A DNA stretch of 64,000 bases from an uncultured Prevotella sp. (GCA_934254985.1 CAKQMS010000010.1:13274-77273), one strand, 5' to 3'; positions 26,971 to 35,818 are shown, numbered from the stretch's first letter. Notes: generated by a model not told the origin, from the letters alone. Numbers and translations are program-made.

Positions 26971-27663
26971 ATGAACAAGAATCTTTTAGTTAGTATATTG
27001 TTATCTTTTGGACTTCCATCTTTTGTTGAAGCCCAAGAAGCTAACCCATTGCGCGACAGCCTAAAAGTTGCTGCAGAAATATTGGCGTACCATCCAGATT
27101 CTGTTGACTTATTACTAAAAAAAGCAGCATGGAATATAGAACTCGAGCAATGGCAATATGCTAAGGATTCTTATGACATAGTACTTGCTAAAGAGCCTGC
27201 AAATATAGCGGCTCTATATTTTCGCGCTTATGCCAACGAGCGATTAAACCGATTTAATTTTGCTCGCCTTGACTATGAGCAGCTTTTGAGTATTGTGCCA
27301 GGCAATTATCAAGCTCAACTTGGCTTAGCTCTCCTCAACCACAAAAGCAAACATTATACTGAGGCCATGGATATGATGAACCATCTTGCTTCGCAATTTC
27401 CGGATAGCGCTGTGGTTTTTGCTGCTCGCGCTAATATGGAGAAAGATCGCAAGATGTATTCTGTCGCTGAATACGACATCACCAAGGCTATTAATCTCGA
27501 CCCTAAAAATGCGGACTATCTAATGATGCGAGCTGACTTGAGAGCGAAACTTGGTTTGTGGCCAGATGCCAAAGCCGATCTAAAGAAGCTTATTCAGCTT
27601 GGTGTTTCACCAGTTTCGCTACAAGATTTATATACAAGAGTGAGCAAACGTAAACGAAAGTAA
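26971..27663 (+). CDS. Secreted tetratricopeptide-repeat protein
   Basis: A 230-residue protein with a clear signal peptide (MNKNLLVSILLSFGLPSF, probable cleavage after VEA at about 20-22) followed by TPR helices for the rest of its length: repeats such as AALYFRAYANERLNRF, AQLGLALLNHKSKHY and DYLMMRADLRAKLG. TPRs bind partner proteins; the location should be the periplasm. I prefer the ATG at 26971 over the in-frame TTG at 26965, since it begins the signal peptide directly. It is downstream of the M15-like gene and may act with it. The function is unknown. Confidence 0.8.
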   Translation: MNKNLLVSILLSFGLPSFVEAQEANPLRDSLKVAAEILAYHPDSVDLLLKKAAWNIELEQWQYAKDSYDIVLAKEPANIAALYFRAYANERLNRFNFARLDYEQLLSIVPGNYQAQLGLALLNHKSKHYTEAMDMMNHLASQFPDSAVVFAARANMEKDRKMYSVAEYDITKAINLDPKNADYLMMRADLRAKLGLWPDAKADLKKLIQLGVSPVSLQDLYTRVSKRKRK

Positions 27664-27761
27664 GCACTTTCAGCTAACAACAATTTAGTAAAACCAATTG
27701 TTTTATTAAAAATCCAATTATATTGAGCAAAAACTATTTTAAATAAAACACCCTAAAAAAT

Positions 27762-27832
27762 GAAGCAGGCTTCGATGCCCGATGAAGCCTGCTTCATGTG
27801 CCAACGAAGCCTGCTTCGTTGGGCATCGAAGC
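27762..27832. repeat. 22-bp tandem array with GAAGC-NN-GCTTC dyad cores (array 2)
   Basis: Three 12-bp palindromes start exactly 22 bp apart: GAAGCAGGCTTC (27762), GAAGCCTGCTTC (27784) and GAAGCCTGCTTC (27806), and a half core GAAGC follows at 27828, again 22 bp on. The first core is the flipped form of the other two. The 10-bp linkers are not identical but linker 1 (GATGCCCGAT) and linker 3 (GTTGGGCATC) are nearly reverse complements, making a larger nested dyad. The array lies between two convergent genes, 98 bp after the TPR gene stop. Confidence 0.9.
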
Positions 27833-27867
27833 TTATATCATTTTTTTCCCTATATTTTTAGAAAAAA

Positions 27868-27897
27868 ATACTCACCTCGAACTTACGAGATGAGTAT
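27868..27897 (-). terminator. Rho-independent terminator of queC
   Basis: On the minus strand a 12-bp stem with one mismatch (27886-27897 with 27868-27879) closes a 6-nt loop and is followed by a run of seven T, directly after the queC stop. Confidence 0.85.
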
Positions 27898-27908
27898 TAA
27901 GAATATAG

Positions 27909-28562
27909 TTATTCTTCGTATTCTGTGTTGTCTTCTATTCCTGCTCCCTCAAGAGCCTCTTTACGCTCTACACATGTGCCACATTTGCCACAATGCTTTT
28001 CGCCACCTTTATAGCAACTCCATGTTTCGGTATAATCGATGCCAAGACGTTTACCTATGGCGGCGATGTCGGTCTTGGTGATATTGGTATATGGTGCACA
28101 AACCTTAACATTGACATATGTTCCTGCCGAGGCAGCAGCATCAATGGCAGAAATAAATTCTGGACGGCAGTCAGGATATATAGTATGGTCGCCACCATGG
28201 TTTGCAATAAGCACCTTGGTGAGGTTGCGACTTTCGGCTATTCCTACAGCTATAGCAAGCATGATGCCATTACGGAAAGGCACAACCGTAGACTTCATAT
28301 TAGCGTCGGCATAATGGCCTTCTGGTATGGCATCGGCACCTTGAAGCAACGAACTCTTGAAATATTGATGCATGAAGTCGAGAGGTATGATGATATGCTC
28401 AATCCCCAAACGTTCGCAATGCATCTTAGCAAAAGGAATTTCACGAGCGTTGTGGTTACTACCATAGTCGAATGATATACCTAAGGCTATTTCGTCTTTC
28501 TTGTCGTAGAGTAGGGTGATGGAATCCATTCCGCCACTCACAATGATTACAGAAGTTTTCAT
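27909..28562 (-). CDS. queC: 7-cyano-7-deazaguanine (preQ0) synthase QueC
   Basis: ATP-dependent enzyme that converts 7-carboxy-7-deazaguanine to preQ0 in queuosine synthesis. The 217 residues have the PP-loop SGGMDS (9-14) and the C-terminal zinc-binding cluster CYKGGEKHCGKCGTC, in which four cysteines are spaced as in the family. No other queuosine gene (queD, queE, queF) is in the window. It follows radA by 32 bp on the same strand and ends in a good terminator, so radA and queC are probably co-transcribed. Confidence 0.96.
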   Translation of the reverse strand: MKTSVIIVSGGMDSITLLYDKKDEIALGISFDYGSNHNAREIPFAKMHCERLGIEHIIIPLDFMHQYFKSSLLQGADAIPEGHYADANMKSTVVPFRNGIMLAIAVGIAESRNLTKVLIANHGGDHTIYPDCRPEFISAIDAAASAGTYVNVKVCAPYTNITKTDIAAIGKRLGIDYTETWSCYKGGEKHCGKCGTCVERKEALEGAGIEDNTEYEE

Positions 28563-28594
28563 ATTATTGTTTCTTATTATTTTTGTTTGTTTAT

Positions 28595-29986
28595 TTATCC
28601 AAAGAGATAACGAAGCGCCTCTTCAACCTTACGTACAGGATGTAGAGAGATTTTGAATTTCGATGTATCAAGACCCTGCATGTTGTGAGATGGCACAATC
28701 ATATCTGTAAAGCCGAGTTTCTGAGCTTCAGCTATACGCTGAACAATGCGGCTCACAGGGCGCACTTCGCCACTCAATCCCACTTCGCCAGCCATACACC
28801 ATCCTGTTTCAATGGCAGTATCAACGTTGCTTGACAGCACGGCAGCAATAACACTAAGATCCATAGCGAGATCTGTAACTCGCAAACCACCAGCGATATT
28901 TACAAAGACATCCTTCTGCATGAGCTTAAAGCCTACGCGCTTTTCGAGAACAGCAAGGAGCATATTTAGTCGACGCTGATCGAAACCTGTGGCTGAACGT
29001 TGTGGAGTTCCATAAGCTGCCGACGATACCAAAGCTTGAGTTTCAACAAGAAATGGTCGCACACCCTCAATAGCTGAGCTTATGGCAATTCCTGAAAGTC
29101 CATTATGGTCTTGCGACAAGAGCAGTTCTGAAGGATTTGCCACCTGACGCAATCCCTGCTGATGCATCTCATAGATTCCAAGTTCGGCTGTGCTACCGAA
29201 GCGGTTTTTGGTAGAGCGCAGAATGCGGTACATATAATGGTTGTCACCCTCAAACTGGATAACTGTATCGACGATATGTTCAAGAATCTTTGGACCTGCT
29301 ATAGTTCCTTCCTTATTTATATGACCTATAAGGAGTACGGGTACACCACTTGTTTTAGCAAAGCGGAGTAGGGCAGAAGCACATTCTCTGACCTGAGTAA
29401 CACTACCAGGAGAACTATCTACATCGGCTGTAGAAATGGTTTGTATGGAGTCGATAACAACAAATTCTGGCTTAACCTCTGTAATATGTTTAAAGATGTC
29501 TTCAAGAGATGTTTCACACAGAATCATAACGTTGTCGGCAGCATCTGGGTTGATTCTCATAGCACGCATCTTTAGTTGATGTGCACTCTCCTCGCCGCTC
29601 ACATAGAGTATGCGACGGTCGGGCATATTGAGCACCGTCTGCAGCGTGAGAGTACTTTTACCGATACCAGGCTCACCACCAAGCAAGACTATGCTTCCAC
29701 GTACGAGTCCACCTCCAAGTACACGGTTAAGCTCGTTGTCGTGCATATCGATACGTGGCTCGTCTTGCGAAGATATATCTTTTAGAAACATAGGCTTAGC
29801 GCCACTATGCGACATAGCACGATGCATATCGACAGCAGCATTACGAGCAGCCTGACTACCAGTATCGGCAGACACTCGAAGTTCCTTAAAGGTGTTCCAT
29901 TGTCCACAAGACGGACATTTACCTATCCATTTTGCCGACTCCTGTCCGCAGTTGGAACATACATAAACAGTCTTATCTTTTGCCAT
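28595..29986 (-). CDS. radA: DNA repair protein RadA
   Basis: RecA-like ATPase that drives branch migration in recombination. Order of parts in 463 residues: N-terminal C4 zinc finger (CSNCG and CPSCGQW, about 9-31), RecA-like core with Walker A GGEPGIGKST (about 98-107), Walker B FVVIDSIQT, the RadA-specific KNRFGS motif, and a C-terminal Lon protease-like domain (about 290-463) with the GLSGEVRPVSR signature. The start is supported by the zinc finger beginning at residue 9. Its promoter -7 box ends only 7 bp before the ATG, so the transcript is predicted to have almost no leader. Confidence 0.97.
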   Translation of the reverse strand: MAKDKTVYVCSNCGQESAKWIGKCPSCGQWNTFKELRVSADTGSQAARNAAVDMHRAMSHSGAKPMFLKDISSQDEPRIDMHDNELNRVLGGGLVRGSIVLLGGEPGIGKSTLTLQTVLNMPDRRILYVSGEESAHQLKMRAMRINPDAADNVMILCETSLEDIFKHITEVKPEFVVIDSIQTISTADVDSSPGSVTQVRECASALLRFAKTSGVPVLLIGHINKEGTIAGPKILEHIVDTVIQFEGDNHYMYRILRSTKNRFGSTAELGIYEMHQQGLRQVANPSELLLSQDHNGLSGIAISSAIEGVRPFLVETQALVSSAAYGTPQRSATGFDQRRLNMLLAVLEKRVGFKLMQKDVFVNIAGGLRVTDLAMDLSVIAAVLSSNVDTAIETGWCMAGEVGLSGEVRPVSRIVQRIAEAQKLGFTDMIVPSHNMQGLDTSKFKISLHPVRKVEEALRYLFG

Positions 29987-29993
29987 AATGCCA

Positions 29994-30024
29994 CAAAATT
30001 ACTAATATTTTTTTTTGTTACAAA
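29994..30024 (-). promoter_or_regulatory. Promoter of radA-queC
   Basis: Minus strand TTTG (30024-30021), 19-bp spacer, TAATTTTG (30001-29994), exact consensus. The initiation point expected about 7 nt after the -7 box falls at or next to the A of the radA ATG (29986). Confidence 0.75.
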
Positions 30025-30033
30025 ATAAATGCT

Positions 30034-30041
30034 TATTTTTG
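30034..30041 (+). promoter_or_regulatory. -7 element upstream of the SsuA-like lipoprotein gene
   Basis: TATTTTTG fits TAnnTTTG and lies 20 bp before the ATG. The nearest TTTG (30014-30017) gives a spacer of only 16 bp, shorter than usual. Confidence 0.45.
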
Positions 30042-30061
30042 CATAGAATAAGAAACAATTC

Positions 30062-30937
30062 ATGAAAAGATACATTATATATATAGCAGCTATGATAGCC
30101 ATGCTGAATTTGGCTACATCGTGTGATGAAACAAGCCAAGAAAAGCAACGCCTGTCGTATAAACAGCGCATGGAGCTTCGCCGACAAGACTCGTTGGCGT
30201 TGAAAGTAGGCGTAACGCCAACTATGGACTGTCTACCAATATTCGTAGCTAAAGAGCGTGGAATGTTTGATAATGACAGTCTGCAAGTGAACCTCAGATT
30301 GCGCAATTCACATCTCGACCTCGATACATTGTTGGCTGGAGGATATATAGAGGGTGCTGCTACAGAACGTGTTCGCGCTTCAAAGCTTGAAGCCAAGGGA
30401 TGCCAGTTGAAGTATGTTGCAGAAACTAACCTTGGATGGAAATTCATCACAAATAAAGCACAACGAATCAAGAAGTTTGAGCAATTGGCTGATAAGATGA
30501 TTGCAATGACACGTTTTTCGGCTACCGACTCGCTTGCAGACGTGGCTATAGCTAAGGCTAAAGTAAAAGAAGGTATCTATAAAATTCAAATCAACGATGT
30601 GAAATTGCGACTAAAAATGTTGTTGAACAACGAGATGGATGCAATGCTTCTACCACAGCCTCAAGCTACAACAGCCTTGCTCCATAATCACAAGGAGATT
30701 GCCGATAGCGCATTCTCGCAAACACATGTTGGCGTGATAGCTTTCCGCAAAAAGGCTATGGAAGATAATCGCAGAAAGCAACAATTGAAATCGTTTGTAA
30801 AAGCATACAACGAAGCTTGCGACTCGATAAATAAATATGGTGTGGGTAGCTATGCCGACGTGATAAAGAAATATACTGAAGCCGACTATAAGACTATCAA
30901 GGCTTTACCTAAACTTAACTATAAGCACGCAAAATAA
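30062..30937 (+). CDS. SsuA/THI5-like substrate-binding lipoprotein
   Basis: A 291-residue lipoprotein: signal peptide MKRYIIYIAAMIAMLNLATSC with lipobox and modified Cys21. The mature part (from about residue 47, ALKVGVTPTMDCLPIFVAKERGMF) resembles periplasmic binding proteins of the SsuA/NMT1/THI5 family, with GYIEGAATERV and MLLNNEMDAMLLPQPQAT in the expected places. In typical systems such proteins feed an ABC importer, but no permease or ATPase gene is adjacent. It is joined to the following large TPR gene by a 1-bp gap, so they form one transcript. The ligand is unknown. Confidence 0.8.
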   Translation: MKRYIIYIAAMIAMLNLATSCDETSQEKQRLSYKQRMELRRQDSLALKVGVTPTMDCLPIFVAKERGMFDNDSLQVNLRLRNSHLDLDTLLAGGYIEGAATERVRASKLEAKGCQLKYVAETNLGWKFITNKAQRIKKFEQLADKMIAMTRFSATDSLADVAIAKAKVKEGIYKIQINDVKLRLKMLLNNEMDAMLLPQPQATTALLHNHKEIADSAFSQTHVGVIAFRKKAMEDNRRKQQLKSFVKAYNEACDSINKYGVGSYADVIKKYTEADYKTIKALPKLNYKHAK

Positions 30938-30938
30938 T

Positions 30939-33104
30939 ATGAATCAAGGAGATAGCAATAAGACGTTTGCTCCAGAAACATTAGGCAACATGACGCTTGG
31001 CTTGTGTATAGAAACGCTTCGCAAGTATTTCGAAGCAGAACCATACTCAGGCTTTAATGAGGAGTTGGAGACCGTTAACTCTAACTATCAGCTCATGAAA
31101 AACTATATGCGTAATGGCTACGACGACAAGATGCGACAAAGCATGTATACAGACATGCTATTGCATGTAAAGCGTATTGCTGCCGACGCAGCGCTTATGG
31201 TAAAGATAAAGAATGATTCGGCATTTACTGAACTTTATAATAAAGGTAGAAAGGTAAATGTGGATGCTGATGAAATATTGTCGGAACTGGAGACATACGT
31301 TCAGGATGTAGCCTTTGCATCGTTTGATATTGATGGCAACAAGGATGCTGCAAATGCAAACAACTCGTTGGCTCCTATATATAGCAAACACTATTCGTAT
31401 ATGGACCGTCTGTTTAGCGCTATCGTTACGGGTGGTTCGTGGAGCAAGTCGAAAGCAGACGATATAGCTAAAGTATTGCTATCACCAACTATCGACATTC
31501 AAGATGCTCAATGGCTTACTTCAGCCATAACCTTGGCTACACTTCTTTCATCAGACTTCAACAAGGTACGCGTTCTTGCTTCTATTTATAAACAAGCTCA
31601 AGATGAATCATTGCGTCAGCGTGGACTCGTAGGCTTTGTGTTTGCTGTTATAGAATGCAAACTTTATTTGCACGAAGTTGATGAACTAGTGGAAGAGATG
31701 TTGAAAGAGGAGAGTGTGCGCAATGAAATCCTTGAAACTGCTATTCAAGTAGTATTCTGCAATAATGCAGAAAAGGACAACGAATACTTGGAGCGCAACA
31801 TATTTCCTGAAATAATGAAAAACCGTCCGGTCGACATTACCAAGACGGGCATCATAGAGAAGGAAGACGACCCTATGGAAGATATCCTTAATCCTGATGC
31901 TACAGACCGCAAGATGGACGAGCTGGAACAATCAATGCGCAAGATGGTGGACATGCAGAAAGCAGGTGCCGATATTTATTTCGGTGGCTTTAAGCAGATG
32001 AAGCGTTATGCTTTCTTCTACACCATGTCTAATTGGTTTGCGCCATTCAATATTAATCATCCTGCCTTCGGTAATATTTCGCAAGAAATCAAGGAGTCTT
32101 CGTTGCTAAAAATGCTTTTTGCAAGCAACTCATTCTGCGATAACGATAAATATTCGCTTGTGTTGAGTATGTCGTCGATATTCTCGAAGTTGCCTGAGAA
32201 TATCAAGGATGCTGTTCCTGGAGAAATTATCGGTAGCAAGCTTATGGAAAACAAGAACAATGCAGCCGAAATACGCCGATTGTATCTTCAGGATTTGTAT
32301 CGCTTCTTCATGCTTTATCCACAAAAGAATAGCTTTGACAACATATTTTCACGACATTCAAAATTCTTAGGAGAAGAACCTTTTGCATGGTATATGCCCG
32401 ACGAATTGCGCACACTCGTGAAATTCCTCGTTAAGCGTGGTGACAATGCCTTGCCACTTATGCTATCAGTTTTCGATATTAACAACGATGCAGACTGCAT
32501 GTTGTTGGCATATATCTATATGAAACGTGGCGACAATATCAAAGCATATACATATTATTATAAGGTATACCAAAAGGAAGCAGCAAACATAAAAGCTCTG
32601 AAAGGTGCAGCTTTGACTGCCTTTAGGTCAGAAAACTATGTATCGGCAGCCAAGCTATATGATGAATTGATAAATACTCATGGCGAAAAGGCTATGAAGC
32701 ATCAGGTGTATTATTGCTTATCGTTATTGCGAATTGGTGATATTGACAAGGCGGTAAGCAACCTTTATCGATTGTCGTTTGAGTTTACTGATAATGCAGA
32801 GGTGATACGTGCATTGGCTCTAGGTTTGGTTCTTCAGGGTAAGACCGACCAAGCCATATCTAACTATGTTGCTTTACAAACTATGGGAGCAAATAATCAT
32901 TTAGACAACAGAGCTTTGGCATTCTGCTATGGAAGCAAAGGAGAATGGACAAAGGCTACGAAAGCTATATGTGCAAGAATATCAGCGAAGACCGACGAGA
33001 AATTCTATGAACCACACATTCTTGATAATCCTTCGGAGACTTTCAAAATATCGAAGTCTGATTTACAGATATTACTTGATATTGAAACCGACGACAAACT
33101 GTAG
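30939..33104 (+). CDS. Large helical/TPR protein of unknown function
   Basis: A 721-residue soluble protein without signal peptide or membrane segment, so cytoplasmic. The N-terminal two thirds is helical and matches no family I recognise. Residues about 515-660 carry several TPR-like repeats (AYIYMKRGDNIKAYTYYYK, ALTAFRSENYVSAAKLYDE, LSLLRIGDIDKAVSNLY, LGLVLQGKTDQAISNYV). Its ATG follows the lipoprotein stop by one base, which implies translational coupling, although one product is exported and the other is not. The following fucO is 44 bp away. Function unknown; scaffold or regulatory roles are common for TPR proteins. Confidence 0.8.
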   Translation: MNQGDSNKTFAPETLGNMTLGLCIETLRKYFEAEPYSGFNEELETVNSNYQLMKNYMRNGYDDKMRQSMYTDMLLHVKRIAADAALMVKIKNDSAFTELYNKGRKVNVDADEILSELETYVQDVAFASFDIDGNKDAANANNSLAPIYSKHYSYMDRLFSAIVTGGSWSKSKADDIAKVLLSPTIDIQDAQWLTSAITLATLLSSDFNKVRVLASIYKQAQDESLRQRGLVGFVFAVIECKLYLHEVDELVEEMLKEESVRNEILETAIQVVFCNNAEKDNEYLERNIFPEIMKNRPVDITKTGIIEKEDDPMEDILNPDATDRKMDELEQSMRKMVDMQKAGADIYFGGFKQMKRYAFFYTMSNWFAPFNINHPAFGNISQEIKESSLLKMLFASNSFCDNDKYSLVLSMSSIFSKLPENIKDAVPGEIIGSKLMENKNNAAEIRRLYLQDLYRFFMLYPQKNSFDNIFSRHSKFLGEEPFAWYMPDELRTLVKFLVKRGDNALPLMLSVFDINNDADCMLLAYIYMKRGDNIKAYTYYYKVYQKEAANIKALKGAALTAFRSENYVSAAKLYDELINTHGEKAMKHQVYYCLSLLRIGDIDKAVSNLYRLSFEFTDNAEVIRALALGLVLQGKTDQAISNYVALQTMGANNHLDNRALAFCYGSKGEWTKATKAICARISAKTDEKFYEPHILDNPSETFKISKSDLQILLDIETDDKL

Positions 33105-33148
33105 AGAAACCCCAATATTATTAACTAAATAACTAAAACTAAATTATC

Positions 33149-34303
33149 ATGGTAAACAGATTTATTCTGAACGAAGTATCTTATTTCGGACCAGGCGCTC
33201 GCAAAGAGTTGCCAGGAGTAGTAGCAAGACTTGGCTATAAGAAGGCTCTGGTAGTAACAGACAAAGGATTGATGAAATTCGGCGTTGCTAAGATGGTGCT
33301 CGACGTATTGGACGAGGCTGCCATTCCTTATGAAATCTACGACGAAGTAAAGCCAAACCCAACAGTTACAAATGTGAAGATGGGTGTAGAGGCTTGCAAG
33401 AAAGCTGAAGCTGACTTCATCATCGCTATCGGCGGTGGTTCGTCTATGGATACTGCTAAGGGTATTGGTATCATCTGCAACAACCCTGAATTCTCTGACG
33501 TAATCTCGCTCGAGGGAGTTGCCGACACTAAGAAGAAGACTGTGCCTATCATTGCTCTTCCTACAACTGCGGGTACTGCTGCCGAAACAACTATCAACTA
33601 CGTAATCATCGACGAAGAAAAGCAGAAGAAGATGGTTTGCGTAGACCCTAACGACATTCCTGCCGTTGCCATCATCGATGCAGAACTTATGTATTCTCTT
33701 CCAAAGAGTCTTACTGCCGCTACAGGTATGGATGCCATGACTCATGCAATCGAAGGACTCATCACCAAGGGTGCTTGGGAACTTAGCGATATGTTTGAAA
33801 TCAAGGCTATTGAGATGATTCATAAATATTTGCCTATTGCAGTTAACGAACCTACAAACCCTGTAGGTCGTGATGGTATGGCTGTGGCTCAGTATGTGGC
33901 AGGTATGGCATTCTCAAATGTAGGCTTGGGAGTAGACCACGGTATGGCTCATCCTTTGAGTGCTCTTCACGATATTCCTCATGGTGTAGCCTGCGCTATG
34001 TTGTTGCCTACAGTAATGAAGTTTAATGCTCCTGCAGCTTTGCCTAAATATGTAGACATCGCTAAGGCTTTGGGTGTATACAAAGATGGTATGACACAGC
34101 AGGAAGCTGCTGATGCTGCATGCGCAGAAATCGATAACCTCAGCCGCTTGGTTGGTATTCCTACTCATCTTTCAGAATTGGGTATAACAGAAAAGGATAT
34201 CGACGCTTTGGCTGATCAGGCAATTGTAGACGTATGTACTCCTGGTAATCCACGTGAGGTTACTCGCGACGATATTGTTGCTCTTTACAAGCAGATTTTG
34301 TAA
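33149..34303 (+). CDS. fucO: Lactaldehyde reductase (1,2-propanediol oxidoreductase) FucO
   Basis: Iron-dependent group III alcohol dehydrogenase that reduces L-lactaldehyde, formed from fucose or rhamnose, to 1,2-propanediol with NADH. The 384-residue sequence follows E. coli FucO closely from start (NRFILNEVSYFGPGA) to end (DDVCTGGNPRE-like VDVCTPGNPREVTRDDI). The iron ligands Asp195, His199, His264 and His278 are all present, as is the NAD loop IGGGSSMDTAKGIG. No fucose or rhamnose catabolic genes are next to it, so it serves distant pathways or general aldehyde reduction. It ends in a strong terminator. Confidence 0.94.
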   Translation: MVNRFILNEVSYFGPGARKELPGVVARLGYKKALVVTDKGLMKFGVAKMVLDVLDEAAIPYEIYDEVKPNPTVTNVKMGVEACKKAEADFIIAIGGGSSMDTAKGIGIICNNPEFSDVISLEGVADTKKKTVPIIALPTTAGTAAETTINYVIIDEEKQKKMVCVDPNDIPAVAIIDAELMYSLPKSLTAATGMDAMTHAIEGLITKGAWELSDMFEIKAIEMIHKYLPIAVNEPTNPVGRDGMAVAQYVAGMAFSNVGLGVDHGMAHPLSALHDIPHGVACAMLLPTVMKFNAPAALPKYVDIAKALGVYKDGMTQQEAADAACAEIDNLSRLVGIPTHLSELGITEKDIDALADQAIVDVCTPGNPREVTRDDIVALYKQIL

Positions 34304-34327
34304 TCAGATGATTGCATCATAATATAT

Positions 34328-34390
34328 AAGCGCCTTGCAAGCGAAATGCACTATAATCATTTACTGCTTTCGTCTTTGCAAGGCGCTTTT
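34328..34390 (+). terminator. Terminator of fucO (convergent gap)
   Basis: Outer stem AAGCGCCTTGCAA (34328-34340) pairs perfectly with 34376-34388, and an inner CGAAA-t-GCA/TGC-TTTCG stem lies within. A T run follows. The hairpin occupies most of the gap before the converging Nudix gene. Confidence 0.88.
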
Positions 34391-34423
34391 ATTTGCATAC
34401 AATTCTAATAATTCTACTTCTTT

Positions 34424-34945
34424 TTAAAGCGATTCGTTAGAAGAGTCAAGAAAGAAGCGTTGATATTCACTTTCAAAATTTGGGGTAAAGATGTTGCGTC
34501 CTATATTTGACAATATCTCTCCACGACTCCAGAAGCGTCCACCAGCAAGTTCGCTGTCGGAGGGACATACAGGAAGGTCGTAGATTGTAGTATGCACATG
34601 AACCAATTCTCGCTCGCGACTACTCTCAAAGACGTAGCGACCAAGAAAGCGAGGTGTGAAGTCGGTAATACCAAGTTCTTCTCTTACTTCGCGACGCAGG
34701 GCAGATGGTATATCTTCACCATAGTCAACATGTCCTCCACAAGCAGTATCCCATTTGCCAGGCTGAATGTCTTTCCATAATGGACGTTGCTGAAGATATA
34801 GATCGCCTGCTGAATTGAATAGATGTAGATGAACCACGGGATGCAACACCATACTACCACCATGGGCTTCGCCACGAGTGATAGAGCCGAGAACTTTACC
34901 CTCGGCATCTACAACAGGGAATAGCTCTTTTGAATTATCTGCCAT
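34424..34945 (-). CDS. Nudix hydrolase, YfcD-like
   Basis: A 173-residue Nudix protein. The box starts at Gly71 (GGHVDYGE, Glu77, then RREVREELG with Glu86, Glu89, Glu90), preceded by the substrate-side strand HPVVHLHLFNSAGDLYLQQR typical of YfcD/IDI-like Nudix proteins. It is not a type 1 isopentenyl-diphosphate isomerase: the active-site Cys and NTCCSHP-type motif are missing (WDTACGGH instead). I start at 34945 (MADNSKELFPVVD), 2 bp after the ispE stop; the frame is open 30 bp further into ispE. Operon with ispE; substrate unknown. Confidence 0.86.
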   Translation of the reverse strand: MADNSKELFPVVDAEGKVLGSITRGEAHGGSMVLHPVVHLHLFNSAGDLYLQQRPLWKDIQPGKWDTACGGHVDYGEDIPSALRREVREELGITDFTPRFLGRYVFESSRERELVHVHTTIYDLPVCPSDSELAGGRFWSRGEILSNIGRNIFTPNFESEYQRFFLDSSNESL

Positions 34946-34947
34946 GA

Positions 34948-35787
34948 CTATAGTATCTCTACGAATGTTGCACAATCAGGGAATGCTGCATCTATGCCTT
35001 CTGGCTTATGACGGAATATTCCGAATAGGGCGCTTCCACTTCCACTCATCAAAGCAAATACGGCTCCAAGAGAATAAAGTTTTTCTTTTATTTCAGCAAG
35101 TTGTGGATAGAGAGCAAAGACTGGTTGCTCGAAATCGTTGACAAGTTCATTGCGCCATGTTTCGATAGGTTGGCGTACTATATCGCGACAACATTTCTGT
35201 GGCTGGCGAGGCGTAATCTTTGAGTATGCATCGCGAGTAGAAACAGCAACATCTGGTTTTACCACCACAATATAACATCTTTCGAGAGCTTGTTGTGGAC
35301 CTTCTACAGGTTCAAGAATATTGCCAATACCAGAAGCAAAAGAAGGTTCTGCGGTTATAAAGAATGCGCAATCGGCACCCAAGCGAGCAGCATATCGTTC
35401 CATCTCAGCATTGCCGATGTTAAGGCGAAATCTCTCGTCGAGCAATCGAATCATATAAGCTGCATCGCTACTTCCGCCACCCATTCCGGCTTGCGAAGGT
35501 ATGCGCTTAAAGAGGTGGGCATGGATGCGTGGAATGTTGAAGTCGGCAGCCAATATATTATAGGCCTTTACAACCAAGTTGTCGGCCTCATTGCATTCTA
35601 CTGCATTTCCCGACACCTTAAGGTCGCAGCCTGTAGGACATGGGAATTTATCACTCATGAGTTTTATCTCTAGTGCGTCGGTGATAGGAATAGGATAGAA
35701 TACCGTTTCTAGATTATGGTAGCCATCCTCACGTCGGGATGTGATGTTGAGTCCAAGGTTTATCTTGGCGCATGGGAAATTTATCAT
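34948..35787 (-). CDS. ispE: 4-diphosphocytidyl-2-C-methyl-D-erythritol kinase
   Basis: Fourth enzyme of the MEP isoprenoid pathway; phosphorylates the 2-hydroxyl of CDP-ME. The GHMP-kinase motifs are clear in 279 residues: AKINLGLNI with Lys8, the ATP loop IPSQAGMGGGSSDAA (96-110), the catalytic Asp139 in RLGADCAFF, and the C-terminal glycine motif LMSGSGSALFG. It is transcribed from its own promoter, divergent from dnaB, and followed by a Nudix gene. Confidence 0.95.
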   Translation of the reverse strand: MINFPCAKINLGLNITSRREDGYHNLETVFYPIPITDALEIKLMSDKFPCPTGCDLKVSGNAVECNEADNLVVKAYNILAADFNIPRIHAHLFKRIPSQAGMGGGSSDAAYMIRLLDERFRLNIGNAEMERYAARLGADCAFFITAEPSFASGIGNILEPVEGPQQALERCYIVVVKPDVAVSTRDAYSKITPRQPQKCCRDIVRQPIETWRNELVNDFEQPVFALYPQLAEIKEKLYSLGAVFALMSGSGSALFGIFRHKPEGIDAAFPDCATFVEIL

Positions 35788-35818
35788 ATCGCAGGTAGTT
35801 TTTTAATTTATGATAATG

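Noticed and set aside
34424..34945. Isopentenyl-diphosphate isomerase next to ispE
   Set aside because: Tempting because of the isoprenoid neighbour, but the NTCCSHP-type motif and active-site Cys of type 1 isomerases are missing, and the Nudix box is complete.
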